A stretch of 64,000 nt of DNA, taken from contig NZ_JACCCO010000001.1 of assembly GCF_013409935.1 (NCBI RefSeq), positions 1,240,001 to 1,304,000 of the forward strand, read 5' to 3'. A model generated the notes under the pieces. The model was not told the origin of the DNA, made no database searches, and saw only the letters and a list, made by a program, of their open reading frames with translations. The position numbers and the translations under genes were made by a program. Each line of letters starts with the position of its first letter. The stretch's first letter is position 1. The DNA is from Streptosporangium sandarakinum (GTDB lineage: Bacteria; Actinomycetota; Actinomycetes; Streptosporangiales; Streptosporangiaceae). This document shows, one piece after another, positions 26,512-35,761 of this stretch.

Positions 26512-28900
26512 CGGCACCGAGACCCGGCCGGACCGGGGTCAGAGCCGGGAGCGCGGGCACGGCCCGGGCGTCGGGCACGATCTGGGCGTCGGGCGCAGCG
26601 CGCCGCGTCCCGACGGGACGCTGAAGGTGACGGGCGAGTTCGCCTACTCCTCCGACCTCTACCTCGCGGACATGGTGTGGGGGGCGACGCTGCGCGGCCC
26701 GCATCCCTCGGCCCGGATCCGCTCCGTCGACGTGGGCCCGGCGCTGGCCATGCCCGGCGTCCTGGCGGCGCTGACCTGCGAGGACGTTCCGGGCGAGCTG
26801 TTCTACGGCCTGGACCGGCGCGATCAGCCGGTCCTGGCGGCCGACCGGGTCCGATACCAGGGCGAGCCGGTCGCGATCGTCGCCGCCGACCACCCGGAGC
26901 GGGCACGGCGGGCCGCCGCGGCGATCGTCGTGGACTACGAGGTCACCGAGGCGGTCACCGACCCGCGCCGGGCCGTCTTCGACCCGTCCTGCCCGGCGGT
27001 CCACGACGGCGGCAACGTGGTGCGCCACCAGCCGGTCCGGGTCGGCGGCGACTTCACCGCCCCGGTGGTGGTCACCGGGGAGTACGAGGTCGGCATGCAG
27101 GACCAGGCGTTCCTGGGGCCGGAGTCGGGGCTGGCCGTACCGGCCGAGGACGGCGGCGTGGACCTGTTCGTCGCCACCCAGTGGCTGCACGTGGACCGCG
27201 ACCAGATCGCGCCCTGCCTGGGCCTGCCGCCGGAGCTGGTACGGCTGACGCTGGCCGGGGTGGGCGGTGCGTTCGGAGCCCGTGAGGACCTGTCCATGCA
27301 GGTCCACGCGTGCATGCTGGCGCTGCGCACCGGGCGGCCGGTGAAGATGGTCTACGGCCGCCAGGAGTCGTTCTTCGGCCACGTCCACCGCCACCCGGCC
27401 CGGATGCGCTACGAGCACGGCGCGGACCGCGACGGCAGGCTGCGGTACGTCCGGGCGGAGATCCTGCTCGACGGCGGCGCCTACTGCTCCTCCACCCCCG
27501 CGGTCGTCGGCAACGCGGCGTCCCTCGGGGTGGGACCGTACGAGGTGCCGAACGTGTGGATCGACGCCTACGGCGTCTACACCAACAACCCGCCCTGCGG
27601 GGCGATGCGCGGGTTCGGCGCGGTGCAGGCGTGTTTCGCCTACGAGTCGCAGATGGACCGGCTGGCCGAGGCGTGCGGGCTGTCCCCGGTCGAGGTCAGG
27701 GTGCGCAACGCGGTGTCGCAGGGGTCGCGGCTGGCCAACGGGCAGGTGATCGACTCCCCCGCGCCGCTGGCGGGCATGCTGCGCGAGCTCGCCGCCATGC
27801 CGCTGCCCCCGGAACCGTCCCGTACGGCCGGACCGGCCGCCGTGCCGCCGCCCGCCGAACCGGCCCGTGCGACGGCCGTGACCGCGACGAGCGTCCCGGA
27901 CCCGGGTGCGGCGGCCACGCCGGACCTGCTGGATCTGCCCGGCGGCGTCGCGCAGACCACCCACGGCGAGGGCGTACGGCGCGGCGTCGGATACGGCGTG
28001 GGCATCAAGAACATCTGCTTCTCCGAGGGCTTCGACGACCACTCCACCGCCCGGGTCCGGGTGGAGCTGCTCGGCGGCGAGCCGCACGTCCTGGTGCGCA
28101 CCGCCGCCGCCGAGGTGGGGCAGGGCCTGGTGACGATTCAAGAGCAGATCGCCCGCACCGAGCTGGGCGTCGAACGGGTGACGGTCGCGCAGGCGGACAC
28201 GACGGTCGGCTCGGCCGGGTCCACCTCGGCGTCGCGCCAGTCCTACGTCACCGGGGGCGCGGTACAGGCGGCCTGCCGGGCCGTACGGGAGCGGCTGGCG
28301 GCCCTGCGGGCGGACGGGGAGACCCTGGCGGAGACGCTGGAGCGGGCCGGGGCCGTCGAGGAGACCAGGGTCTACCGGCACCGGCCGACCTTCCCGATGG
28401 ACCCGGTCACCGGCCAGGGCGACTCCCACGCCCAGCTCGCGCTGTGCGTGCACCGCGCCGTGGTGGACGTCGACGTCGAGCTGGGCCTGGTCAAGGTGGT
28501 GGAGCTGGCGGCCGTGCAGGACGTGGGCCGGGTGCTGAACCCGATCGCCCTGGAGGGGCAGATCCACGGCGGCTCGGCGCAGGGGCTGGGGCTGGCCCTG
28601 ATGGAGGAGGTCCAGGTCGCGGACGGGCGGGTGCTCAACCCGTCCTTCACCGACTACCTCATCCCCACGATCCTCGACATGCCGCCCATGCGGGTGTCGG
28701 TCCTGGCCAACCCCGACCCGCACGCCCCGTACGGCCTGCGGGGCGCGGGCGAGCCCCCGACGCTGTCGTCCACCCCGGCGGTGGCGGCGGCCGTGCGGGC
28801 GGCCACCGGACTGCGGCTGCCCCGCGTGCCGATCCGCCCCCACGACATCGCGATGGACGGAAGCCGGTACGGTAACTGGGCGGGGGACCGGTCACTCTGA
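26507..28900 (+). CDS. Xanthine dehydrogenase molybdenum-binding subunit
   Basis: A 797-residue large subunit of the xanthine oxidase family, which oxidises hypoxanthine and xanthine to uric acid at a molybdopterin centre. The aldehyde oxidase a/b hammerhead domain covers residues about 30-140. Molybdopterin loops are visible (GGAFGARED, CGAMRGFGAVQACFAYE, GSAGSTSASRQ) and the catalytic Glu is in GAGEPP near residue 749. A Pro/Ala-rich insert (about 430-475) breaks the domain. Only this subunit is encoded here; the FAD and [2Fe-2S] subunits are not in the window. It is divergent from pucR and precedes a purine permease by 51 bases. Confidence 0.92.
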   Translation: MSGTETRPDRGQSRERGHGPGVGHDLGVGRSAPRPDGTLKVTGEFAYSSDLYLADMVWGATLRGPHPSARIRSVDVGPALAMPGVLAALTCEDVPGELFYGLDRRDQPVLAADRVRYQGEPVAIVAADHPERARRAAAAIVVDYEVTEAVTDPRRAVFDPSCPAVHDGGNVVRHQPVRVGGDFTAPVVVTGEYEVGMQDQAFLGPESGLAVPAEDGGVDLFVATQWLHVDRDQIAPCLGLPPELVRLTLAGVGGAFGAREDLSMQVHACMLALRTGRPVKMVYGRQESFFGHVHRHPARMRYEHGADRDGRLRYVRAEILLDGGAYCSSTPAVVGNAASLGVGPYEVPNVWIDAYGVYTNNPPCGAMRGFGAVQACFAYESQMDRLAEACGLSPVEVRVRNAVSQGSRLANGQVIDSPAPLAGMLRELAAMPLPPEPSRTAGPAAVPPPAEPARATAVTATSVPDPGAAATPDLLDLPGGVAQTTHGEGVRRGVGYGVGIKNICFSEGFDDHSTARVRVELLGGEPHVLVRTAAAEVGQGLVTIQEQIARTELGVERVTVAQADTTVGSAGSTSASRQSYVTGGAVQAACRAVRERLAALRADGETLAETLERAGAVEETRVYRHRPTFPMDPVTGQGDSHAQLALCVHRAVVDVDVELGLVKVVELAAVQDVGRVLNPIALEGQIHGGSAQGLGLALMEEVQVADGRVLNPSFTDYLIPTILDMPPMRVSVLANPDPHAPYGLRGAGEPPTLSSTPAVAAAVRAATGLRLPRVPIRPHDIAMDGSRYGNWAGDRSL

Positions 28901-28951
28901 CATAGCACTCAAGTAGCGAAAATCCGGTCATTCCTGTTCGAAAGGGATTTC

Positions 28952-30328
28952 ATGGACCGGTTCTTCGAGCTGACGGCGCGCGGGTCGACGGTGGGCCAGG
29001 AGGTCAGGGGCGGCCTGACCACGTTCATGGCGATGGCCTACATCATCCTGCTGAACCCGCTCATCCTGGGCGGCGCCACCGACGTCACCGGGGCGAAGCT
29101 GTCGATCCCGCAGCTCACCACCTCCACCATCGTCGCCGCGGCGGTGAGCACGATCCTGATCGGCCTGGTGGGCAACGCCCCCTTCGGCGTGGCGGCCGGG
29201 CTGGGTCTGAACGCCGTGGTGGCCTACCAGGCCGCGCCGCACATGACGTGGGCGCAGGCGATGGGGCTGGTCGTGCTGGAGGGTGTGGTCATCATCCTGC
29301 TGGCCGTCTCCGGGGTGCGCCGGCTCATCATGAACTCGATCCCCCTGGCCCTGAAACACGCGATCAGCGTGGGCATCGGCATGTTCATCGCGCTGATCGG
29401 GCTGGTGGACGCCGGTTTCGTCGGCAAGGGCACGGGATCACCGGTGCAGCTCGGCACGACCGGTCACCTGACGGGCCTGCCGGTGGCGGTGTTCTGCTTC
29501 GGCCTGCTGCTGGTCATCGTGCTGTTCGTCCGCAAGGTGCCGGGTGCCATCCTGATCGCCATCGTGGTCACCGCCGTGCTGGCGATCGTGGTCAACAGCG
29601 TGGCGAAGATCGACCCGGCGAGCTGGGGCGTCGTGGTGCCGAAGATCCCCGAAGGCGTGGTGGCCATGCCCGACTTCGGGCTGATCGGCAACATCGACCT
29701 GTTCGGCGGGTTCGCCCGGGCCGGGGTGGTGACCGCGCTGGTCGTGCTGTTCACGCTGGTGCTGTCGGGGTTCTTCGACGCGATGGGCACGATCATCGGG
29801 GTCAGCGACGAGGCCGGACTGGTCGACGCCGAGGGCCGGGTGCCCCGGCTGGGCGCCATCCTGACCGTGGACGGCGTGTCCGCCGCGGTCGGCGGCTTCT
29901 CCAGCGCCTCGGCGAACACGGTGTTCGTCGAGTCGGCGGCCGGGGTCGGCGAGGGCGCCAGGACCGGCCTGGCGGCGGTGACCACCGGCGGCGTCTTCCT
30001 CGTGACGATGTTCTTCACCCCGCTGTCGTCGGTCGTCCCGGCCGCCGCGGCGGCCCCGGCGCTGGTGCTGGTGGGCGCGCTGATGATGACCCAGGCCAGG
30101 AACGTGCCGTGGGACGACCTGGCGCTGGCCGTCCCGGCGTTCCTGACGATCATCCTGATGCCGTTCACCTACAGCATCACCAACGGCGTCGGCGCCGGCG
30201 TGATCAGCTACACGGTCATCCAGGCGGCGCTCGGCCGCTCCCGCAGCATCCCGTGGCTGCTCTGGGTGGTCTCGCTGGTCTTCGTGGCCTACTTCGGCAT
30301 CGAGGGCATCCGGGCACTGGTCGAGTAG
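28952..30328 (+). CDS. NCS2 purine permease, AzgA/GhxP type
   Basis: A 458-residue membrane protein with 12-14 hydrophobic segments. The N-terminal RGSTVGQEVRGGLTTFMAMAY and the GVAAGLGLNAVVAY motif are typical of AzgA-like (Pfam Xan_ur_permease, NCS2) transporters for adenine, guanine and hypoxanthine. Conserved VFVESAAGVGEGARTGLAAV lies in the substrate region. It should import purine bases by proton symport, feeding the xanthine dehydrogenase encoded 51 bases upstream; the two are probably one operon controlled by PucR. A GAAAGGG ribosome site lies 6 bases before the ATG. Confidence 0.94.
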   Translation: MDRFFELTARGSTVGQEVRGGLTTFMAMAYIILLNPLILGGATDVTGAKLSIPQLTTSTIVAAAVSTILIGLVGNAPFGVAAGLGLNAVVAYQAAPHMTWAQAMGLVVLEGVVIILLAVSGVRRLIMNSIPLALKHAISVGIGMFIALIGLVDAGFVGKGTGSPVQLGTTGHLTGLPVAVFCFGLLLVIVLFVRKVPGAILIAIVVTAVLAIVVNSVAKIDPASWGVVVPKIPEGVVAMPDFGLIGNIDLFGGFARAGVVTALVVLFTLVLSGFFDAMGTIIGVSDEAGLVDAEGRVPRLGAILTVDGVSAAVGGFSSASANTVFVESAAGVGEGARTGLAAVTTGGVFLVTMFFTPLSSVVPAAAAAPALVLVGALMMTQARNVPWDDLALAVPAFLTIILMPFTYSITNGVGAGVISYTVIQAALGRSRSIPWLLWVVSLVFVAYFGIEGIRALVE

Positions 30329-30437
30329 GCGTCCCGCCGGGGGCGGCGCACCGACGTGCCGCCCCGCCCGGCTGGCCGGACGACGCGGCACGCGCCCGGG
30401 GTACGGGTACGGCGCGGCACGCCCCGGGGGCGGCGGG

Positions 30438-31793
30438 TCAGTTCCCGGTCTCGCAGGTGACGCCGTCGCCGTCCACGTCCCTGTACCAGCCGTACTCGAC
30501 GTGCACGCCCCTGGTGTAGGGGCCGTACCCGGCGTCGATCGCCTCCTTGCACGTGCGGTACCGGGGGTTGTGACCGTTTCCGGCGGGCGCGATGGCGCCG
30601 TCCGGCGCGGTGGTCCGCCCGGTGCCCGTCGCGGAGGCGGTGGAGTCCGCCGGGGCGGTGGGACCGCCCGTGGCCCCCTGCGGCGGGGCCGTCGTCGCGG
30701 GCGCGGCGGCGGGGCTCGTGGCGGGCGCGGCGGGCGGCGTCACCGGAGGCGTCGCGGGCTGGGTCGCCGGGGGCGTCGCGGCCGGGTCGGAGCCCGCGGA
30801 GCCCGGGGGCGTGAAGATCGACTGGTTCGGCTGGGGCTGCCCCGGGGGCGGCGTGGACGGGACGGTTGTGCCGGGAACGCCGCCCAGCCGGGAGACGAGG
30901 GCGTCCGCCTCCTCCTTGGTGGCGAATCCGGTGATGCTCAGGCTGTCGTCGGTGATCTCCTGGGCCACCCGCGGGGCCGACACCACCTTCTCCTGCACCA
31001 CCATCGCGATCTGCTGGTTGAGCGCGTCCTTGGTCAGGTCGTTGATCAGGTCGCGGAAGGCGGGGGCGAACGCGATCCTGACCGCGTAGCCGCCGTTCGC
31101 GTCGCGGACCGTCTCGATCTTCCGTACGGCGTTCACGCTGACCCCCTCGGCCAGCGTGTAGCAGGTCTGCCCCGCCTCGTCGGGCATGTCCTCGGCGCTG
31201 GCGCACGGGCCGGTCTGGGCCGCGAGGACCGGCGCGAAGTGGATGGGCGCGGCCAGCCGCTGTGGCGGCTTGGCGCCGAGCGGCGCGTCGGGGTTCCGGG
31301 TCATCAGGACGGCGAGGGTGGCGAGCACGCCGGTGACCAGCACGACGACGACGAGGGCGGCGATCAGGACGCCCGTGGTGAGCCGGCTCGCCCGGGGGTC
31401 GCCGGGCGCCTCGGGACCGGGGACGGCTCCGGGATCACCGGGCCGGCCCGGTCCGCGCGGGCCGGGCGGCACCGGCGGGATGGGCGGGACCGGTCCGGCC
31501 GGGCCCGGGGTGCCCGGGATGTCGTCTCCGGCGGGCCCGGGGGCGCCGCCGCCCGGACGGGGCACGCTCCCCGGCGCGGGATCCGGGGCGCCGGAGGGCG
31601 CGGCGCCGTACGTCCCGAGGACGTCCGGCATCCCGCCTGACGTGGGGTCGGGGACTCCGGCGGCGGGCCCCTCCGGACCCGGTGGGCCGAGGGGGGCGGT
31701 CAGGGGCGCGGTCAGGGGCTCCGCCCGCCCCGGGTGCGCGGGTGGAGCTCCCTTCGGCGCGGCCCGCCTGCCCGGACCGGCGTGCTTCCCCAT
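30438..31793 (-). CDS. Membrane protein with SecDF-P1-like and Excalibur domains
   Basis: A 451-residue protein. The first 125 residues are a Pro/Gly-rich cytoplasmic region; one membrane helix follows (LTTGVLIAALVVVVLVTGVL). Outside, residues about 180-290 resemble the SecDF P1 head (VQEKVVSAPRVAQEITDDSL, ITGFATKEEADAL), then a Pro/Thr/Ala-rich linker, and the last 45 residues form an Excalibur calcium-binding domain (YRTCKEAIDAG, YRDVDGDGVTCE). Excalibur domains bind calcium in extracellular proteins. The ATG at 31793 has GGAG 8 bases upstream; an in-frame ATG six bases earlier is possible but poorly spaced. Function is unknown; it may help export or sense ions. Confidence 0.75.
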   Translation of the reverse strand: MGKHAGPGRRAAPKGAPPAHPGRAEPLTAPLTAPLGPPGPEGPAAGVPDPTSGGMPDVLGTYGAAPSGAPDPAPGSVPRPGGGAPGPAGDDIPGTPGPAGPVPPIPPVPPGPRGPGRPGDPGAVPGPEAPGDPRASRLTTGVLIAALVVVVLVTGVLATLAVLMTRNPDAPLGAKPPQRLAAPIHFAPVLAAQTGPCASAEDMPDEAGQTCYTLAEGVSVNAVRKIETVRDANGGYAVRIAFAPAFRDLINDLTKDALNQQIAMVVQEKVVSAPRVAQEITDDSLSITGFATKEEADALVSRLGGVPGTTVPSTPPPGQPQPNQSIFTPPGSAGSDPAATPPATQPATPPVTPPAAPATSPAAAPATTAPPQGATGGPTAPADSTASATGTGRTTAPDGAIAPAGNGHNPRYRTCKEAIDAGYGPYTRGVHVEYGWYRDVDGDGVTCETGN

Positions 31794-32013
31794 CGGCATG
31801 TCTCCGCATCCCTCGCTGTGTTCGCGGCGAGCCTACCGATCAGTCAAAGGAGGGGGTAACCGGACGGTCAAGGTGGCTTCCGGAAAGATGAGGATCCACC
31901 GCGTTTGACAACCCGTCACCAAGGGGGGTCGATTCCTTGCAGCATGTGCGTAGTGCTCTCTTTGCAGGGAACCGAGAGTGAAGGAGGACACAGGCGCGAA
32001 ACCTGGAGGTGCC

Positions 32014-33129
32014 ATGAAGATCGCCGTTCCTCGCGAGGTAAAGGACCAGGAGTACCGGGTGGCCCTGACCCCCGCCGGAGCCCACGAGTTCGCCCGGCAC
32101 GGCCACGAGGTCTTCGTCGAGAAGGATGCCGGAGCCGGGTCGTCCATCCCCGACTCCGACTTCGAGGCCGTGGGGGCGACCATCGTCGCCTCCGCGGACG
32201 ACGTGTGGGCCGAGGGCGACCTGGTGCTGAAGGTCAAGGAGCCGGTCTCCGAGGAGTACCACCGGATGCGCAAGGGGCAGGTGCTCTTCACCTACCTGCA
32301 CCTGGCGGCGTCGGAGCCGTGCACCAGGGCCATGCTGGACGCGGGCGTCACCGGGATCGCCTACGAGACCGTGCAGACCGCGAACGGCGCGCTGCCGCTG
32401 CTGGCCCCCATGTCGGAGGTCGCCGGACGGCTCGCCGCGCAGGTGGGCGCCTACCACCTGATGCGGTCCGGCGGCGGACGCGGTGTCCTGATGGGCGGGG
32501 TGTCGGGCGTGCACGCGGCCAACGTGGTGGTGATCGGCGCCGGGGTGTCGGGGATGAACGCCGCGGTGATCGCGCTGGGCATGCAGTCCGAGGTGGTGCT
32601 GCTGGACAAGAACATCGACCGGCTGCGCCAGGCCGACGTCATCTACCAGGGGCACTGCCAGACCGTCGCCTCCAACACCTTCGAGGTCGAGCGCGCGGTC
32701 CTGGCCGCCGACCTGGTCATCGGGGCGGTCCTGGTGCCGGGCGCGAAGGCCCCGAAGCTCGTGAGCAACGAGCTGGTGGCGCGGATGAGGCCGGGCTCGG
32801 TCCTGGTGGACATCGCCATCGACCAGGGCGGCTGCTTCGAGGACTCCCGTCCCACCACCCACGCCGAGCCGACCTACCAGGTGCACGACTCGGTCTTCTA
32901 CTGCGTGGCCAACATGCCGGGCGCGGTCCCGCACACCTCGACGTACGCGCTGACCAACGTGACCCTGCCCTACGCGGTGTCCATCGCCGACCTGGGCTGG
33001 CGGGAGGCGCTGCGCGGCGACCCCGCGCTGGCCCTGGGCCTGAACACGCACGAGGGGCACCTGACGAACGAGCCCGTGGCCGAGGCGCACGGACTGGAGG
33101 CGGTGCCGCTGGACCGGATCCTGGCCTGA
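32014..33129 (+). CDS. ald: Alanine dehydrogenase
   Basis: A 371-residue NAD-dependent enzyme that interconverts alanine with pyruvate and ammonia. The substrate residues Lys75 and His96 of the M. tuberculosis enzyme occur at the same numbers (LKVKEPV; YLHLAAS). The NAD-binding glycine loop is [14 protein letters not shown]. The start at 32014 follows GGAGG four bases upstream and begins the conserved [10 protein letters not shown]; an in-frame ATG at 31978 is less likely. A TTGACA at 31905 could be a -35 box of the upstream promoter. It is a single gene in this window, between the Excalibur gene and the VKOR operon. Confidence 0.96.
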   Translation: MKIAVPREVKDQEYRVALTPAGAHEFARHGHEVFVEKDAGAGSSIPDSDFEAVGATIVASADDVWAEGDLVLKVKEPVSEEYHRMRKGQVLFTYLHLAASEPCTRAMLDAGVTGIAYETVQTANGALPLLAPMSEVAGRLAAQVGAYHLMRSGGGRGVLMGGVSGVHAANVVVIGAGVSGMNAAVIALGMQSEVVLLDKNIDRLRQADVIYQGHCQTVASNTFEVERAVLAADLVIGAVLVPGAKAPKLVSNELVARMRPGSVLVDIAIDQGGCFEDSRPTTHAEPTYQVHDSVFYCVANMPGAVPHTSTYALTNVTLPYAVSIADLGWREALRGDPALALGLNTHEGHLTNEPVAEAHGLEAVPLDRILA

Positions 33130-33218
33130 CGTCCGCCCGCGCCGGGGCCCGTCCCGCCGGCGCCCGTTTCCACCTGACGTCCGCTCGCACCGGGGCCCGT
33201 TCCCGTCCGGCGCGCGCT
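33125..33218. repeat. Imperfect ~48-bp duplication after ald
   Basis: The end of ald (CCTGACGTCCG..., including the stop) reappears about 48 bases downstream with several changes (CCTGACGTCCGCTCGCACC...). Copies are at 33125-33171 and 33173-33218. It is a diverged counterpart of the fresher duplication at 13318-13404. Confidence 0.6.
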
Positions 33219-33447
33219 TCGGGCCGCCGTCACGCCCGGGTGAATCCGCACCCGGGCGATACCCATGTCCGCGCGAGCCCCGGACCACCAGAAATCATCT
33301 GAAAGCGGTTAAAACGCCGCTTTATTAACGATCTTCTTATCTGTGGCAATCTAACATACGATGCCCGGCCAAGTGTCGGGCCTGCGGAGCCCGCGCCTGG
33401 ACGACCGGCGGCGGAGCGCAGTCCCCTGCCCAGGAGAAGGATCATTC
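33219..33447 (+). other. Upstream region of the VKOR-DsbA operon
   Basis: After a GC-rich stretch, positions 33290-33365 become AT-rich, suiting a promoter, but no clear -35/-10 pair is evident. A hairpin AAAGCGG / CCGCTTT with an 8-base loop lies at 33302-33323 and is followed by a short AT tract, so it could be a terminator for ald. No small gene recognised. Confidence 0.5.
33302..33323 (+). terminator. Hairpin after ald
   Basis: A 7-base stem (33302-33308 with 33317-33323) with an 8-base AT-rich loop, followed by ATTAACG. It lies 170 bases after ald and before the VKOR gene. Confidence 0.5.
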
Positions 33448-33924
33448 ATGGTGGGAAACATCGACCCGCGGGTCGGTACGGCACCGGTGCGCTCGCCCGG
33501 GTTGCTGACGGCGATGCGCCTGCTGACCCTCGTGGGTCTGGCGGTCTCCGTATACCTCACCGTCGTCCACTACAACGACGTGCCGCTGATCTGCTCGGAG
33601 AGCGCGACGATCGACTGCGCCTCCGTCACCACCAGCGAGTACTCCAAGCTGTTCGGCATCCCCGTTCCCCTGCTGGGGCTGGTGTTCTTCGTCGGCTTCG
33701 GCGCGCTGGTCGTCTCGGCGGCGTGGTCCTCGACCCACCCGGTCCTGCGCTGGGGGCGCCTCGCCGCCGTGATCGTCGGAACGCTGTTCGTGGTGTACCT
33801 CGTCACCGCCGAACTCGTCCTCGGCAAGGTCTGCCTGTGGTGCACGGCCGTACACGTGATCACCGTGCTGCTGCTCGGCCTGGTGCTGACGGACGAGTAC
33901 CGCAGGCTCGGCAGCGGAACCTGA
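33448..33924 (+). CDS. VKOR family protein, disulfide-forming
   Basis: A 158-residue membrane protein with four hydrophobic segments. The redox CxxC is CLWC (in LGKVCLWCTAVHV), and two further cysteines sit in ICSESATIDCASVTTSEY. Bacterial VKOR oxidises a DsbA-like partner while passing electrons to the quinone pool, so it is the actinobacterial replacement for DsbB. The ATG at 33448 has AGAAGG seven bases upstream; an open frame reaching back to 33361 is not supported by such a site. It precedes a DsbA-like gene by 50 bases in the same operon. Confidence 0.92.
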   Translation: MVGNIDPRVGTAPVRSPGLLTAMRLLTLVGLAVSVYLTVVHYNDVPLICSESATIDCASVTTSEYSKLFGIPVPLLGLVFFVGFGALVVSAAWSSTHPVLRWGRLAAVIVGTLFVVYLVTAELVLGKVCLWCTAVHVITVLLLGLVLTDEYRRLGSGT

Positions 33925-33974
33925 GAACACCTGACCACCCGTTGAAAACCGAAAATTCCCCAGGAGACGACACG

Positions 33975-34787
33975 ATGAGCAAGAGCGCCCGGCAAGGAAC
34001 CGCCAGGGAGAAGCTCGCGGAGGAGCGCAAGCGCCAGGCGGCCCGCGACAAGCAGCGCAAACTGCTGCTGGGCGTGGCCGGAGGCCTCGTCCTGGTGTCG
34101 GCGGCGGTGGTCGGGTTCGTCGTCGTCAAGAACAACTCCGGCGACGGCGACGGCGCGCCGAAGGCGGTCGCCTACACCGGGCCGCTGGCGCCGACCACCC
34201 GGCAGGAGGACGGGTCGATCCTCATGAGCAAGGAGGGCGTCGCCGGCCCCACCCTGGTGGTCTTCGAGGACTTCCAGTGCCCCGCCTGCAAGAGCCTGGA
34301 CGAGGCGGCGGGCGACGCGCTGCTGAAGGCCGCCGCGGAGGGCAAGGCCAGGGTGATCTACCGCCCGTTCCAGCTTTTCAAGGCGCCCTCCTTCGCCGAG
34401 CCCCTGCCCTCGGTCTCGCGCCGCGGGGCGAACGCGGCGTTCTGCGCCCCCGCCGACAAGTGGGTCTCGTACGCCAAGACGCTGTACGCCCACCAGCCGG
34501 TGGAGGGCAAGAACGGCTTCGAGAACGCGGAGCTGCTGTCCTGGGCCCGCGACCTCGGCTTCTACAGCGCGGACTTCGAGAAGTGCGTGACGGGGATGCA
34601 GAAGGCCGCCGACATCGACAAGGCCACCAAGTACGCCGAGGAGCAGAAGGTGCAGGGCACGCCGACGCTGAAGCTCAACGGCAAGGACCTGACCCAGGAG
34701 CAGGTCGGGCAGATCGCCTCCTCTCCGGCCGCCCTGGACGAGCTCCTGGCGGCGGCGGGCTCCTCCCCCGCCCCCTCCGACCAGTAG
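33975..34787 (+). CDS. DsbA-like thioredoxin-fold protein, membrane-anchored
   Basis: A 270-residue protein with a basic, highly charged N-terminus, one membrane helix (residues about 35-52) and a thioredoxin/DsbA fold outside (residues about 80-250). The active site is FQCPACKS (Cys102 and Cys105) and the cis-proline loop is VQGTPTL. It should introduce disulfide bonds into exported proteins and be re-oxidised by the VKOR protein encoded just upstream. A helical insertion typical of DsbA separates the two halves of the thioredoxin fold. Start ATG at 33975; a strong hairpin follows the stop. Confidence 0.93.
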   Translation: MSKSARQGTAREKLAEERKRQAARDKQRKLLLGVAGGLVLVSAAVVGFVVVKNNSGDGDGAPKAVAYTGPLAPTTRQEDGSILMSKEGVAGPTLVVFEDFQCPACKSLDEAAGDALLKAAAEGKARVIYRPFQLFKAPSFAEPLPSVSRRGANAAFCAPADKWVSYAKTLYAHQPVEGKNGFENAELLSWARDLGFYSADFEKCVTGMQKAADIDKATKYAEEQKVQGTPTLKLNGKDLTQEQVGQIASSPAALDELLAAAGSSPAPSDQ

Positions 34788-34820
34788 CCCCGCCTCGGAC
34801 GACGCAGAAGACGACACAGA

Positions 34821-34852
34821 AGAGGCCGCCGCCCGATGGGGCGGCGGCCTCT
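34821..34852. terminator. Hairpin between dsbA-like and DUF3105 genes
   Basis: A perfect 14-base stem (34821-34834 with 34839-34852) with a GATG loop lies between two converging genes. It can terminate both. Confidence 0.8.
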
Positions 34853-34906
34853 TCGCGTGTCCGTGCGGACCGCGGTGACCGGGAACCGGCGGTCAGGAAC
34901 CGGCGG

Positions 34907-35641
34907 TCAGGAGCTCGGGCTGGGCGAGGCCGACGGCTCGGGCGACATGCTCGGCTTCGGGGCGTCCGACACACCCGGCGAGGGAGCGTCCGACGCGCCG
35001 GGCGAAGGGGCGGTCGCCGGGATCGGTGCCTCGGCCGTGGTGGTGTCCACGCCGCCGCTGCAGGAGGAGCCCAGCTCGGGGGCCTGGTCGCCGCTGTTGC
35101 GGTACTTGGCGATGTACTTGGGCAGGCGCGGGTCGTCGGCGCTGTCCACCTTGAGCTGCCGGTTCCAGGAGCTGAGCACGATCTTCGCGGGCAGCCCCGG
35201 GTAGGGGCTCATCAGCATGTAGTCGCGGGAGGCGAGCTCCTTGAGCTTGTCCACCTGGTCCTTGGGCAGGTCGGGCCGGTAGGTGATCCACACGGCGCCG
35301 TGCTCCAGCGAGTGGACGGCGTTCTCGTTGTTGATCGGCTGGTCGTAGACGGCGCAGGTCTGCCAGGCGGGGTTGTGCTCCCCGCCCATGGGCGGGTTCT
35401 CCTTGTAGGTCACCTTGGTCTCGATGTGCTGGGCGCCGGGGTAGGCGGCGGTGGTGACGGCGTCCAGCGAGGTGGTCGTCCGCACGTTGACCATGTAGAA
35501 GGCGACCGCACCGACGAGCAGGACGACGACGGCGCCACCGATGCCCCACATCAGAAAGGCGGTCCGGCGCTCCTTGCGCTTCTGCTCCGCACGCATCCGG
35601 GCAAGATGCTCCCGCCTCGCCTGCGTCTTGTCCTTCGACAT
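34907..35641 (-). CDS. DUF3105 family protein, membrane-anchored
   Basis: A 244-residue protein. A Lys/Arg-rich N-terminus (residues 1-27) precedes one membrane helix; the outer part (about 60-205) carries the DUF3105 signature: PPMGGEHNPAWQTC, VHSLEHGAVWITYRP, MSPYPGLP and a Cys-containing end (GSSCSGG). The Ser/Pro-rich tail is low complexity. The function of DUF3105 is not established; its conserved His and Cys residues suggest metal or redox activity. It is convergent with the DsbA-like gene and divergent from the DUF305 gene, with 120 bases between starts. Confidence 0.9.
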   Translation of the reverse strand: MSKDKTQARREHLARMRAEQKRKERRTAFLMWGIGGAVVVLLVGAVAFYMVNVRTTTSLDAVTTAAYPGAQHIETKVTYKENPPMGGEHNPAWQTCAVYDQPINNENAVHSLEHGAVWITYRPDLPKDQVDKLKELASRDYMLMSPYPGLPAKIVLSSWNRQLKVDSADDPRLPKYIAKYRNSGDQAPELGSSCSGGVDTTTAEAPIPATAPSPGASDAPSPGVSDAPKPSMSPEPSASPSPSS

Positions 35642-35761
35642 CGACCCTCCATAGCGACCAATTCCGGGTCAGACTATGCCCTAGGCGGGTGTGCCAGGAA
35701 TAAACAAATCACAACGTGTGACACAGCACCGATTCAACTCAATGGGTACTCTGGGTGAGCG

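Noticed and set aside
30343-30368. Hairpin after the purine permease as a strong terminator
   Set aside because: Stem needs a 2-base bulge and has no T-run; too weak to list.
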